DNA of 64,000 nt from Cristatella mucedo (GCA_009760855.2 WPIO01000086.1:124001-188000); one strand, 5' to 3'. Shown: positions 34,889 through 47,192, counted from the stretch's first letter. Notes: generated by a model not told the origin, from the sequence alone. Made by a program: numbers and translations.

Positions 34889-36395
34889 ATAATAATAATA
34901 ATTATAATGATGCACTTAATACAGCACCCTAAGAGAACTTAATCTGCCTCTAAGCACTTTACATTTGCTGTAAAGGGAAATGCAAATTGGATGGTGGGTA
35001 ATATCATGCTTAATAAGCAAACAAGATGAATGACATGGCTACCATTGACATGCACAGGGGTAACCTGCAAATGTGGTTAGTGGCAGCAAGCACAGGGTCA
35101 GCACTCATAAGCACATCAAGGAAGAATAACAGGGACCTACAAAATGCTATCCTAAATAGGTGTGTTTCTAAGTTCTTTTTAAATAGGGTCAGGTCAGGGA
35201 ATGTTCGGACGCAGGTCGGGAGGGAGTTCCAGGCTGTGGCAGCATACGAACTAAATACATGGTCTCCACAAGATTTGAGCTTTGTACTAGGTATTTGTAC
35301 ACCGTTGGATTCCAAGAAGCGGGTGGTACAATGCTTGGCCTCATCGGGGAGTATATCTGAGAGATAGGCTGGAGCCAAATAATGAAGTGGCATAAAAGTG
35401 AGCGACAAAACCTTGAAGTCAAATCCGTTGCTTGACTGGTAGCCAGAGCAGGTCGGAGAAAAATAGGTGTAATGTGGCAACTGAGATGCTCACGACAGAC
35501 AAGCCAAGCTGCAGATTTTTGCAACAGCTGCAATCGCCTGCTCACACATGCTACTAGGCCAGAGAGCAGTGAGTTGCAGAGGTCGGGACTGGATGTCACG
35601 AATGCATGAATCAATTTGGACGTGGTATGCTTATCTAAACAAGTCCGAATTTTAGCATAGTTATGAAGCTGAAGATAGGTGGATTTGAATGTGGAGATGA
35701 TATTGCTGTCAAACGATAGGTTGATTTGGAATATGACACCTAGAATTTGAGCTGACTGTTCTGGGGATGTGCTGGCAGAGCCAATTTTGAGCGTCAGCTT
35801 TTTCAAATTTTGAATCATCCTGGGTTAGCCCATAACTAGTCAGTTAGTATTATCATCGTTTAGTTTTAGAAAATGTGCTGCCGTCCATGTGGGGATGTCA
35901 TCAATACATGCAGCATGCGAGTTTAGAGAAATGGAGGCACTCGAGTGCTGGGAGGGATCAAAGCAAAGGTACAACAAAGTTTCATCCGCATAGAAGTGAA
36001 AGCCTTGATTGTGCTTAGCAATCACATCAGCAAGAGGGAGAATATATACCGTGAAAAGAACCAGACCTTGCACGGAGCCCTGAGGAACTCCATATTTCAG
36101 AGGTACCTTAGATGATTGTCCATTCACGTCAATAATCTAGAGTCTCTCACTGAGATCGCCCCTAAACCACTGCAGATCAGTGCCAGTGATGCCCAGGCGA
36201 GATGAGAGGCGTTTTAGAAGAACTTTGTGATCGACGGTATCAAAACCTCCCGAAAGATCGAGCAAAACAAGCAGAGACACTCTACCCATGTCTGCATTCC
36301 TAAGTAGGTCGTTGTATACCCTAAGCAATGCTGCCTGTGTGGAGTGATTAGCTCTAAAGCCAGACTGGAACTTCCTGGCAAGTTGTGAGGTTTCA
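34889..36395 (-). mobile_element. LINE-A, long copy lacking endonuclease
   Basis: TAA tail at 34,890-34,905 and 3' UTR, then RT in three consecutive frames: C-terminus 35,010-35,480, middle 35,189-35,818, and motifs B/C 35,840-36,127 (VPQGSVQGLVLFTVY, FHFYADETLLYLCF, so YADD is YADE). Motif A lies at 36,137-36,395 (LLDLSGGFDTVDH). Frameshifts separate the pieces and the active-site Asp is changed. 5' truncation lies near 36,395. Confidence 0.92.
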
Positions 36396-36589
36396 CGAAG
36401 AAAAAAAGTAGACAGAATATTGGAATAAAGTATCCACAAGCTCAGCTTTAGATAGAATGAGGGGCGAAGACCTAGATGTGCGTGAGTGAATGAATAAAAC
36501 TATGAGGAACCAAATTAGCAGGACTAGGTATATAAGAAATGATCTGTACTGGGTCCCTTGCGGTTTTCCATGTAATCTCAACCTCTCGG

Positions 36590-37640
36590 AAAAGTGATTA
36601 AGGCCCGTGGAAGAGGACATGCCTTTAATGGTGACGATATTCAGCTGTACTTGTCATTAAAACCGGCAGAATCAGCTGCAGAAACTGAGAAACTGAATGT
36701 TTGGCATGAAGACATTCGATCCAGGATGTTGGAAAACTTCGTGAAATTTAATTACGATAAAAACCGATCTGCTGCTCATAGGACACCATAAGCATATGAC
36801 TGAATTAAAAATGCGTGGCTCTTCTCCAAGGCGTTGCTATCTTGCAATCGTCACCACGTGCTCAAACTTAGGTATTGTTTTTGACAGCTGCCTCAATTTC
36901 AAAGGATTCATTCAGAAGACTTCTTCTGCAGCTAGCCATCACGTCAGATCCATATCATAGATTAGAACCTGTCCTTCACAGTGGCTAGCAAACATTTAAC
37001 TACCTCCTTAGTTACGTCTCGGCTTGATTATTGTAAATCTCTTTTGGGTGGGCTACTATAGAAAGCAACTAGGCCGCTGCAGCTGACTATGAATATGGCT
37101 GCAAGGCTCGTCTTCAAGTCCCAGAGGCTTGACCACTTGTTTCCTTTACTAAAAGAGCTAGGATTGATACAGATTGAGCAACGGATACAAAGCAAAGTTC
37201 TTACGTGGACCCAAAAGGCCCGCCACGGCTTGGCTCCGCCGTACCTAGCTGAACTGCTGCACCAGTTTCAACCTCTTTGCACCCTCAGTTCTTGTGTGGA
37301 CAATAAATTAGCTGTTTCATTTTTCTCCTTAGAGACCGCCTGTGAGAGAAGCTTCAGCTCTTCTGGTCGAAGACTGTGAAACTTGATTCCACATTTCTTA
37401 GGCATGGACACCTACTCTCCTCCTGCCGACTATGGCTCATCCTTTCCAGCGGTCATGAGCTGCTACTTCCATGCTACTCACTACCTCAACTGCTCTCCTG
37501 ACTCTGCTACGCTTCTCACTATATCTCTGTTGCGTGAGAAGAAGTCTGTTGGCTACCGAATGCGTTCCGAACCCGCTTAGGTTGGTTGACTGTGCTAAGC
37601 AAAACTGTCCTGAGCTACACCCACATAGGCTTATGCGAAC
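36590..37640 (+). repeat. LINE-B RT fragment to 3' end
   Basis: Begins at motif C (FNGDDIQLYLSLKP, 36,630-36,670; the usual Tyr-Ala is changed to Asn-Gly) and continues through broken frames. The 96-codon open block at 37,089-37,379 reads MAARLVFKSQRLDHLFPLLK and ends SFSSSGRRL. The C-terminal coding block (NCSPDSATLLTISLLREKKS) and 3' UTR follow. Orientation is opposite to the neighbouring LINE-A copies. Confidence 0.87.
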
Positions 37641-37713
37641 ACAGATTTCGGATTTCAGATGGAACGGCGGTCCGTTTATAAAACTAACAAACAATAACAG
37701 TGACACGTTGATG

Positions 37714-37840
37714 TAATAATAATAATAGTAATAATGCACTTGATAAAGCACCCTCGGTGAATTAATCTGTTTCTAGGAAATTTAAATTTGCTGCTAAGAG
37801 ATACAAAATTATTTTGCTCTAAGAACATTAAATAAAATGC
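37714..37840 (-). repeat. LINE-A 3' tail only
   Basis: TAATAATAATAGTAATAATGCACTTGATAAAGC-type terminus (37,713-37,747) and stem-loop, with almost no 3' UTR. Very short 5'-truncated insertion adjoining the LINE-B 3' region. Confidence 0.8.
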
Positions 37841-37844
37841 TACA

Positions 37845-38685
37845 ATTGAATATGCTAGAATGTCTCCTGCAGCGTCTGCACACAATCCAAAGTACGTTCC
37901 CATGTGGCTCTCATTGATTGCACCACGTTTTCTGCACAGTCGAGTATGATCGTTTCTAAAATTTAAAGAGGCAATGCATTTCTTCTTTGTGAAAGCTAAA
38001 TTATGCCAAGTAAATCTGGAAGCCCTGATTAGCTATCATTCAAGCTTCTTACTCAGCTAGTTAGGTAAAAATTCGAGAACATTTCAGCATTGGTAGAACC
38101 CTCTATGGACACTGCAATTTGCTGCTCGTTGTTCGCTAACATTACACTTCATATCTGCTTGGGTGTTTAAATTTGGTTTTTCAAAGGTCAGGATACCACT
38201 GCCCATGCGATCTATTTATTCTATACAACAACAATATACTCATAGCTTATTTCTTTCGTTTTCTCTGGAAATCTTTAATATGACTGAAATAAGCAATGAT
38301 GTTTTTAGTATGAAACTGCCCCACTATACTCGATTAATGAAGGATTTCTCTTGATAGACATCAGCAATGAAGGAGCTAGAATTTTCATGGAGGGTACCAC
38401 TCTCAACTGGGCCCCAACAGCCACTCACACAGGGTATCGAAGTAGCAATGCAATAAGCCTAGCCTGGTTTCTACGGCCTGATTCATGCCAGGGTCAAGGC
38501 TTGATCTGAACTGCTGCTACGCTAAAAGCACAAGAACTGGCTCACAGCTCTGCCAACTCACAAGGCGGCTTTGGTTTTAATGCATCCCGGAAATCAATCA
38601 ACTTATACCCGGCTTCAAGCAATGATAATGTAGGATCCCCGTAATCGTAAATATCTGATCAATCCAACCTAAGATATATAAAGAT
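37845..38685. other. No recognisable gene
   Basis: Spacer. A 63-codon + frame (38,163-38,354) shows no motif. Confidence 0.4.
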
Positions 38686-38689
38686 ATTT

Positions 38690-38880
38690 ATTTATAATTA
38701 CATGCAACAAACTTGTTTAGTGTCCCAATAAAACGGATCTCTATTTCTGAATTTCACATTACTATGTCATGTGGCTCAAGCACACGACCCAGTCCGTCAA
38801 ATATATTTGCGGTCACCAATATCGGAATAGCACCTCAATCACTGACCCAAACCGATGAGGCAATCTAGCTCAATGCGGTT
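38690..38880 (-). repeat. Probable SINE family 2 remnant
   Basis: On the minus strand a tRNA-like head (GATTGCCTCATCGGTTTGGG) is followed by TGTGCTTGAGCCACATGACA and a tail containing AGAAATAGAGATCCGTTTTA. The order resembles the copies at 22.0 and 29.3 kb, but divergence is high. Confidence 0.45.
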
Positions 38881-38884
38881 TCAA

Positions 38885-39670
38885 TATATTAATACACGGT
38901 CATGATATGTCACAACAACAATCAGAGCAACCAGATAGCGGCTTTTTATGAGTGGCACGTCAGGTTTAATTTGTATGGACTTGCTCATCTCTTGGTGCAT
39001 TGGCAGCCTCTGAAGCCACACCTGGCTGCTGATGAAGTCGCAGAAGGTTCCCTACGACATCAAGGTTCAATTCCACGAAGATAACGTCGATGTCGACGTT
39101 TAATTCCACGAAGATACATAAGCCCTCATATTCTCGAGGGAGCCTAAAAAATATCCAGACGTTGCTGGGGTTGTTTTCAATGAGGGCTAGACGTCGGTGG
39201 TGATTTAGCCGTAAAAACTTAATGCTTTTATTTGCCTAACTTGCTGGAAAATTATCACGACTTTCCAGTCTAGGAATCCCGCATGGCCCATACAAGGCTT
39301 TTCACCTATGAAGACTTTGGGAAACCAGTACCCGGCCAGTAATGCTGAGGTCAGTACTGGGAAAAGGGTAGTCTCGGTGAGCTCCGGTTCTTCTGTCTGA
39401 GACAATCATCCGTCTACAGTGTTATTGCCCACTGCAACTTGACGAAATTTAATCCGTTTGTCCATTTGCTTGCTTGACACTTGAATGCTCCTTGCACAGT
39501 CTGGCAACTTCAGTGAGCTTGCAATTATGTGATTGAATGTCCTCAATACCTATAGCATGCATGCTAAAGAATAGCAGGCTATGCTGAAAGCCAGGAATGT
39601 ATCTCCGTCCGTAACTGCACGAAGTTATAAAGACTATGCGGATGCTAGGCAGAAGACTTTTGTATAGCAC
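38885..39670. other. No recognisable gene
   Basis: Spacer. Open frames 38,902-39,084 (+), 39,205-39,405 (-) and 39,449-39,676 (-) are short and without motifs. A 16-bp direct repeat (TTCAATTCCACGAAGATA / TTTAATTCCACGAAGATA) lies at about 39,066-39,115. Confidence 0.4.
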
Positions 39671-39673
39671 ACT

Positions 39674-40265
39674 CATGTAATGTAATGTATCTCCGTCAGT
39701 AACTCCACAAAGTCATAAAGACCATGTGGGCGTTACGCAGGAAAGTTTTGTATAGCCCACTCACAGCCTTAACGGCTTTCGGTACGCATTCGGTAGCCAA
39801 CAGACTTCGTCTCACGCAACAAAGAGAAAGTGGGAAGCATAGCAGAGTTAGGAGAGCAGTTGAGGTAGTGAGTAGCATAGAAGTAGCAGTTCAGGACCGC
39901 TGAAAAAGATGTGCCACAGTCGGCAGTTAGAGAGTAGATGTCGTTGCATAAGAATTGTGGAAGCGAGTTCCACAGTCTAGGACCTGCAGAGCTAAAGCTT
40001 CTGTCGTCAACTGTCTTTAAGCGGAGGAATGGGACAGCTAATTTATTGTCCACACAGGACCTGAGGGCGCGAACAGGCTGAAACTGATGTAGCAGTTCAG
40101 CTAGGTATGAAGGAGCCAAGCCGTGGTGGGCCTTGTGGGTCAGCATAAGAACTTTGCTCCGTATCCTTTGCTCAACCGGCAACCATCCTAGCCCTTCCAG
40201 CAAAGGTGACACGTGCTCAAACCGCTGGGACTTGAAGACCAGCCTTGCAGCCATATTCATACTCA
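39674..40265 (-). mobile_element. LINE-B 3' end with open C-terminal frame
   Basis: Reference copy for LINE-B. The minus-strand frame 40,266-39,769 (165 codons) is uninterrupted. It reads MNMAARLVFKSQRFEHVSPL, WLPVEQRIRSKVLMLTHKAH, GPRLWNSLPQFLCNDIYSL and a C-terminal RETKSVGYRMRTESR. The 3' UTR ends at 39,674 with a short ATGTA-type repeat tail, unlike the ATT tail of LINE-A. The WLPVEQRI and RLWNSLP blocks are the counterparts of WLPVKQRI and KAWNSLP in LINE-A. Confidence 0.88.
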
Positions 40266-40665
40266 CAGCCTAAGTGGCTTTTGGTGTGAACTCAGTAGCC
40301 AACAGACTTTGTCTCGCACAACAAAGAGAAAGTGTGAAGCATTTCAGAGTCAGGAGAGCGGTTGAGGTACTGAGTATCATGGAGGTAGTAGTTCAAGACA
40401 GGTGAGAAAGATGACCCATAGTCGGCAGCTGGAGATTAGTTATCGTTGTGTTAGAACTGTGGAAGAGAGTCCCACTAGGTCCTGCAGAGCTAAGGCTTAT
40501 ATCGCCAAAGGTCATTAAGTGGAGCAATGGAACAGCTAATTTGTTATTTGCACAGCACCTGAGGGCGTGAACATGCTCAAACTAGTACAGCAGTTCAGCA
40601 ATATGCGAAGGAGCCAAGCCGTAGAGGGCCTTGTGGGTTAGTGTAAGAAGTTTCAATTTTAGCGA
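40266..40665 (-). repeat. LINE-B fragment abutting the previous copy
   Basis: Starts inside the C-terminal coding region (AACAGACTTTGTCTCGC, 40,302) and covers the same segment as 39,780-40,180 but more diverged and frameshifted. It lies head to tail with the neighbouring copy and lacks its own tail. Confidence 0.8.
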
Positions 40666-40669
40666 AAGG

Positions 40670-41135
40670 ATGGATGCTTCTAATCTCTTTTTGGTCTTAG
40701 CTGTTACATTAATGACTTGAAGGCTATAAACTGTGTAACAAGGTATACTTACAGTAGATTCCCTACACAGAAAAAGTCTCTGAGGCTCCCCATATGATAT
40801 TTAACAGTTGAAATGCATTCTAATGAATTTTTATGCATAATGAATTAAGTTTTTGACATACCGGTCGTTTACCTACGTTTGACAATGAGCCAGGCAGGTA
40901 CCCAGGACTCAGTTTGTGACCTATGTCACAAACAGCAATCAAACTAGTGAAGTAATTGTATCTAATTCAGCATTAATGAAAAGCTGGATCTAGCCTTGAA
41001 ACGACACTTCTTCATGAACGTACTCGAAGTTGTGCATAGCTGAGCCGATTTAACAGCATTATTTATACAGTGGCAGAAGAGCAATTAAAGCTATCATCAA
41101 TGCTTTTACTGGGCCAAATATGGCAGGCAACTGCA
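40670..41135. other. No recognisable gene
   Basis: Spacer, nothing recognised. Confidence 0.4.
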
Positions 41136-41139
41136 GGTC

Positions 41140-41965
41140 TCTAACCAGTGACCTGGGTCAAGATGTATTGACGTTTTTGAATTACAGAAGTAAAGACGTG
41201 ATATCCAAAATGCATACATAAAAATAAATGTGGTGTCCTTGTATAATCAAGCCCAATATTTAGCAATTTTATGAAGCTAAAGGTAGCCATACTTTATTGC
41301 TAATGTGATGTGGTCATCTAACGAAAGGTCACTTTAAAACATGACCTGTATAACCGCATGCCTGCTGACACTGTCCATGCTGCCACTAATCACACTTGCA
41401 TGCTTACCTTGCAAGTATCACCTCTAACCACGTTATCATTGTCGTTTAGAAAGCATGCTATCACTATCCATTCGAACGTGCTTCGTGTGCTGCAATTGTA
41501 AAACGCCTAGGAAGAGACTGATTTCTCCGATGGTATTTTAACTGGTGTTTTATTATTATTATCAACATACGGTCAAATCTCAGGAACCTGCTAAATGCTG
41601 TAATAAATAAATGCTTATTTAATTGCATTTTGAATGCTGACAAGTCAGCAGATGTCCTGATGGATATTGGAAACGAGTTCCACTGTTAGGAATCATTCAA
41701 ACTAAAGACACGATCACCATAGCATTCATTGTTTAAGCGAATTGTAGGTAAACAATTAGATTCCAAAAATTGCGTGGTACGATGCTTAGCCTGGTGGGGA
41801 ATTAGATCTGATACTTTGCCGGAGCCATGTGATAAAGGGTTACAAAAGTGAGTTACAAAAACCTTGAAATCGATGAGTTGTTTGACTGTTAGCCAGTGAA
41901 GGTCGGCGAAGTGGTGTGATTTGGCAGCTGCTACAATCACGAAAGACAAGCCCAGCTAGACAGTT
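41140..41965. repeat. Rearranged LINE-A mosaic with inverted pieces
   Basis: Three LINE-A segments: 41,140-41,345 minus (RT thumb region), 41,346-41,560 plus (3' UTR with stem-loop and ATT tail), and 41,565-41,965 minus (C-terminal coding, including LHWLTVKQLIDFKV). The two minus pieces are in the wrong order for one simple insertion, so insertion plus inversion or nested insertion is needed. Confidence 0.75.
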
Positions 41966-42249
41966 TTCAATGTTAAGTTGACGTTAACTGTAATGAGACA
42001 AGTGAGAAAAGTCCGTATACTCATAAACATTTTAGGACAAGCATTTAAAGTCCTGTCAGTGATGTGCTACAATACCACTCATGTGTGTATGCCTTGTTGA
42101 CTTCAATGCTTCAGCTAAACATTCTCAGAACGGAACTTTAGTGTTTCCTAAGGCAAATTATATTGCATTGTCTTTGGCTCCCTGCAGAATTTCCCGTTTG
42201 CTGGCTAGTAGAACTTCGTTTCCATCTGTGCAACATGCTAACACGTCCA

Positions 42250-42890
42250 TGTACGTGTATCTCTGTCAGTAAAAACTAAGTCATAAAGACCATGTGGGTG
42301 TTACGCAGGAGAGTTTTGTATAGCCCATACACAGCAGAACCGGCTTTCGGTACCCATTCAGGAGCTAACAGACTTCGTCTCACGCAACAAAGAGAAAGTG
42401 GGAAGCTTAGCAGAGTCAGCAGAGGAGTTGAGGTGGTGAATAGCATGGAAGTAGCTGCTCAGGACTGCTGAACGGAATGAGCCATAGTCGGCAGTGGGAG
42501 AGTAGTTGTCGCTGTGTAAGAACTGTGGAAGCGAGTTTCACAGTCTAGGACCTGCAGAGCTAAAGCGTTTATTGCCTACGGCTGTTAAGCCGAGGTATGA
42601 AAAAGCTAATGTATTGTCCACACAGCACATGAGGGCGAGAAGAGGCTAAAACGAATGCAGCAATTCAGCTAGGTACAAAGGAGCCAAGCCGTGGCGGGCC
42701 TTGTGGGTCAGCGTAAGAACGTTGCTCTGCATCCATTGCTCAACTGGCGTTAATCCTAGCTCTTTTAGCAAAGGAGTAACGTGCTCAAACCGCTGGGACT
42801 TGGAGCCATATTCATAGTCTGCTACAGTGGCCTAATAGCTGTCTTTGGCAACCCAGCCAAAAGAGAATTACAAGAATCAACCTGATATGG
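42250..42890 (-). repeat. LINE-B 3' end, degraded
   Basis: 3' UTR from 42,255 (ATCTCTGTCAG) and the C-terminal coding blocks of LINE-B in broken frames, up to about 42,880. Includes AAGGAGCCAAGCCGTGGCGG at 42,677. Confidence 0.83.
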
Positions 42891-42894
42891 CTTA

Positions 42895-43405
42895 CCATTT
42901 AGTGCTTTATTTAATTTCAGATTTTTAAATTAGGCACGAATATTTGATAGAGAAAGAAAGCGCATATGCAATTGAAGATATAAGTTTTGAGTAATAAATT
43001 CCATATCCTTTTTTATCGCTCTGTTCTTGGAAAATGCATCATATAATTAAAAAAAATTCGAAAACACGAATGGTTAGTTATATAAATCGTTTATTTACAT
43101 AAATGAAATGCATTTTGAACAAATGTAGAAAAATTTATTGCCAAGCTTTCCCGAAGCGTCGTTTTTATAGCAAAACACTGGGAATACTACTTTTCGGAAC
43201 AAATTACTGAATCAAGTATGGGCAAACATGGAGTAAGGAACGGTAATATCCTTAGGGTATGGCGTGTGGGCTTCCGCAAAACAAATCTGCCGGACACTAA
43301 TGTATCTACAGGCTGTACTATAAAGTTTAAAGTTGTTATTCAAGTACCAAGGGCATCGTAAAAAGACGAGTTTTTTTAACAAGCTAGCTGTGGAAACAGT
43401 TAAAT
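42895..43405. other. No recognisable gene
   Basis: AT-rich spacer immediately left of the duplicated block. Confidence 0.4.
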
Positions 43406-43407
43406 CG

Positions 43408-43683
43408 GCTATCAGTCAAGCAACGGACCGACTTCAATGCTGTGTCCTTCACTCTTAGGTCACTTCTTTCTTTGGCTCTTGCCTATCTTTCGGATCTACT
43501 CTCTCACCAGGCCAAGCATTGTACCGCTGACTTTTTGGAATCCAACAGTCTACGAGCACCTCGTACAAACTCCAAATCCTTTGCAGACCTTACATTTAGT
43601 TCGTATGCTTCCAAAGCCTGGAACTCACTCACGACTTGGGTCACAACAGAGATTCATTTGACCTCTTTGAAAAAGAACTTTTG
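43408..43683 (+). repeat. LINE-A C-terminal fragment, near-identical to 51,007-51,279
   Basis: From AGTCAAGCAACGGACCGACT to TTGAAAAAGAACTT the sequence matches 51,007-51,279 with only a handful of differences, while the sequence to its left does not. It stops at 43,683 exactly where the 5.5-kb duplicated block begins with LINE-A in the opposite orientation. Confidence 0.85.
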
Positions 43684-44170
43684 ATTGAGGTAGGAACTGA
43701 ATCAATGCAATGCAGTGCCAGTGATTACCAGGTGAGGTGAGAGGCACTCAAGAAGGACATGGCGATCGATATTATTATAATTTGCTGAAATATCGAGCAA
43801 AAAGAAATATACGCACTCTACGTCAGTATGCCTTGCAAAGTTATACACACGAGGTAACTCTAACTCTGTGGAGTAATTAGCTCTAAAATCAGAATGGAAC
43901 TCCATAGCAAGGTTTACATTTTCAATATATGTCTTTAGCATGTCTGCAATTGCTGGTTCCAGTGTCTTTTATAGTAACGTTAGAAGAGAGAGTGGGTGGT
44001 ATTTGTCTAAGTTCTTTTGGTCTAGTGTTGCTTTTTTATTACTGGCCTGACTAAAAAAATGATCGATCGTCGACATCAGGGTTTTGTGATTGAGCATTTT
44101 TGATTTAAAAATATTTTCATTGAAGCTGGACGTGGCTTTGGTAGAAGCACTATCTTCGTGACCGGATCAT
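43684..44170 (-). repeat. LINE-A RT motif-A region inside duplication copy 1
   Basis: The minus-strand 79-codon frame 43,702-43,941 (EFHSDFRANYSTELELPRV, LLDISANYNNIDRHVLLECL) is the pre-A to A region with motif A damaged. The same 79 codons, unchanged, occur at 58,472-58,711. Confidence 0.85.
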
Positions 44171-44554
44171 CCTATTTTAAGGTTCGACAGTTTAAATTGA
44201 TGCCTCCCTGCTTTTTGTCCTCAATCCGATCTATACTTGAAGTTTCTAAGCAGGGTATTCTTGGCTGCTGACATTTTCTGTAATATGTATCATGAAAGCC
44301 AACCTGAATCTATTTCAAGATACCCACTTTCGGCAAAATCGAAAGCTTAAAGGCGTTTTTTAATACACCGTTCTATCAGCGGATGAAAGGCGACGAAAAT
44401 GCAAGGAATGGAGTGCACTTGCAGACTACCATCATAATCGCAGTGCTTTCTGTACATCCCTAAGTGGATGCAACTTGGCTTATAACCTATTTTAGCCTAC
44501 AGGTAAATTGCCAGCTTTTTGCCCCAGCTCTTACGAAAGCTCTTTGCCTACTTC

Positions 44555-44930
44555 TGATGCAATATTAGCAATAGTAATACGTTTGAAATAGCGCTCTCAA
44601 AGAACTGAAAATCCTTCTAGGTACTTAACATTAGCCGAAAAAGAACAACGAAACAATGTTGGTGGTATTATGCTCTATGACAACAAGCATAGCATGGTTA
44701 GTGCTGACACATTCAGACCTTGCATGCAAATATGATTAGTAAAGTCTCTATTATTTAAACTGAGCTATTTAATTTAATGTGTCTCCGTGTGACTCTACCA
44801 CGTCACTAAGACCATGTGGATGTTATGCAGGATAGTTTTGTATAGCTTACTCACAGCATTAGAGGCTTTCGGTAGGCATTCGGTAGCCAACAGACATCGT
44901 CTCACACAAAAAAGAGCACTTCAAATACGG
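44555..44930 (-). repeat. LINE-A 3' tail followed by LINE-B 3' scrap (duplication copy 1)
   Basis: 44,555-44,745 holds a strongly diverged LINE-A stem-loop and 3' UTR (AGCGCTCTCAAAGAACTGAA, then GCATGCAAATATGATTAGT). 44,772-44,930 matches the LINE-B 3' UTR (GTCTCCGTGTGACTC, GGCATTCGGTAGCCAACAGA). The counterpart is at 59,328-59,690. Confidence 0.7.
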
Positions 44931-47106
44931 CCGGCCCCTGGCGATGTGCGAAAGCTACTGAGAAAGCCGAAGCCATGAAGCCAGTTAAAAGAGACCCAGA
45001 GTCAAATGTTAAGGTCCACCGGCCTCTGGATGACAGCACCGGAAATAACGTCAATTGCACAAGTTAAACCACACGAACAGTATCACTTCTGCCAAAAGTA
45101 GTGAGTAACATTGTGATGCAAGCGGCAGACAACAACACAACCACATTCAACTTCTGTAGCATCTGCACGATATCCAGGTGTAGTGTTGGAATGTGACCTT
45201 TCGCTAGACAATCACATGCATCATTATCTAATTCCAACGGGACGAGTTTGGAAATTCCCTCAAACTGGGTTCTTCACAAACGCTGCGATTATTCAAAAAT
45301 CTACCTCATTTTCCGCCAAAGCATATCACCTTGGGATACATTTGATGCTTACGGGAAAGCTAGTTTTGTAAGTCTGATAGCTGCCTTTGACTGCACTCAA
45401 ATAAAGACATAATTACAACAGTATATGAAGGCAGCTCACTTTTCCGGTTCTCTGAAGAATCGTGCTGCTTGATTCTAAGAGTTTAAACGACTAGGTCATT
45501 GGAAGGCCTCTTTGTGCATAGTCACAGTAACTTTAGTCTAACGTGGTAGCAACGCAGGCATTAATAATAAGTTATTTCTCCCACGAACTGAGAAGATATA
45601 ACAGCCACATACCAGCTGCAAACCCTCAAGTTATTCAATCACAGCAGCAATACAAATTGATCCGTAACTGTCGCCGTGAGACGGAGGCCACATTGTGTTT
45701 GTGGCGGCTAGTTCAAAAAAACGTTCAGTCTATTACAAAAAATTGATTAATCCTAGAAATAAATCGTACACTGCTTGTATAAAGAATTTATACAATTATG
45801 AAAAATCAGTAATATTTCTCACATGAAAGTTTTTTATGAAAAAAATCATCAGTAGAATACCAAATTAACAATCTGGCAGATTTATCGCTACAGTTTATAA
45901 AACTAGACAGATTGCCGAACGGTCATGTTTATTCTTTATCAGCCATGATTTAACCAGAGAGTTGCCAAAAGTGCCGACGTGGTAAACCGACTTTGCTTTG
46001 GTTTCTTGAAGTCGGGCACTCCACTCTTATTTGAATCGAGTATAAGATAAAACTACGGAAAATGTACGGCTCAACTGAAGTTACCATGTTACGTAAAGTC
46101 AGTCAGTCGAGAGACAAAAAGCATGTGGCTATCTGGACTTTAGGTGATGGTGCAATTGTTTTCATGTGGCTCGTAGCATTGTTTTTTCTCTGTCTCGCAA
46201 CAAAGATTTAATTGAATTTCATGGGTGACCAAGATAAAACTAGATATCGCCTACACAACCACACCTTTCACAACCATCTGAGCGTAGAGGTTTTTACCGA
46301 GTTTGAAGGTTTCGCCCAAACACGTTTTTAGCAAGCCAGCTGCACCAGTGGGGCCATCCGGAACGGTTTCCAAAACCTCTCAATTACTGATGGTCCTAAG
46401 GTTTGAGCTTGCTTGGATCGGCGAAAGCTAGTTTCTAAAAAAAACAGTATTTGTCATGAGGTCTAGCTTTGGATAGTGTCCCTTTCTCCTGAGCTATCTG
46501 GGCTATGATTACCGATGTAATGGCATATCAGGTTTATTCTATAGGCATACACCTACCGAATTGCGTTCACAAGCCACTGACAATCAAAACACAATATCGA
46601 TACATTTGCTTGAAAAGCAATTATATCTGTAAATGTACATTCGTCGCAACCATACGACTTTGACTTGGGAACGGAATGGAGAAGACTATACACATTGCTA
46701 TCCTAGGCTATAAAAAAGCAATTTCATTTAATGACCTTTGCCATGTATGTGTAGAAATGGAGTTGAATTCAGCATCACTTGATCGGCCTACCTCACTTAA
46801 AACCTACTGATTACAGCCAGATCTAGGTGGCGTGACTGTCTTAAGTTTGCAGAACCAAGTAGTAAATAGAAGTGGCTAAATTTAGACAACAACCGAGTTG
46901 AATCATGATGTCCCTGATCGTTTCATCTCTGGTGTGTCGATCTCTAAAGCCCTATTTTATGTTGTATACATATTTTTAGCCTTACATGCAACGTTCTTGG
47001 AGGGTCCAGGCTACCAGCATCAAACCCTTCATCCATGTGCACCCCGTCGTGAATTCACTCTCTCCGAAAATCGATGTGGATATGGATGAGTCAGTGAATT
47101 CTGCAC

Positions 47107-47192
47107 TATAAAAGCAACTGCCCACAATAGCTTTCAAGCAACAGCTTTGGTGGAGAAACCTCCTGCTACTTCATTGAAGAATTAAGTGAAAG
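47107..47192 (+). promoter_or_regulatory. Candidate TATA box and 5' UTR exon of the Kunitz gene (copy 1)
   Basis: TATAAAAG at 47,107-47,114 is followed about 80 bp later by a strong splice donor, AAG|GTATGT (exon end 47,192). A typical start site would fall near 47,137. The first coding exon at 49,789 is preceded by an acceptor (TTCTCTGCAG, ending 49,778) only 10 bases before the ATG, so an upstream non-coding exon is required. This is the best-placed candidate in the same orientation. The link is inference. No transcript is available. Confidence 0.5.

Noticed and set aside
36393-36620. 75-codon minus frame with a hydrophobic segment
   Set aside because: It starts in the flank of a LINE-A copy, has no conserved motif and no splice support.
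46898-47089. Small open frame with a hydrophobic stretch (FLALHATFLEGPGY), also at 61,685-61,870
   Set aside because: It was considered as a secreted peptide gene. The two copies differ in frame at the N-terminus by an indel, and the frame lies just upstream of the candidate TATA box, so a coding role is not supported.
44935-47090. Short open frames conserved between the two duplicate blocks (for example 45,183-45,371 and 59,955-60,143)
   Set aside because: Conservation only reflects the recent duplication. Several frames differ by indels between copies, which argues against coding selection.
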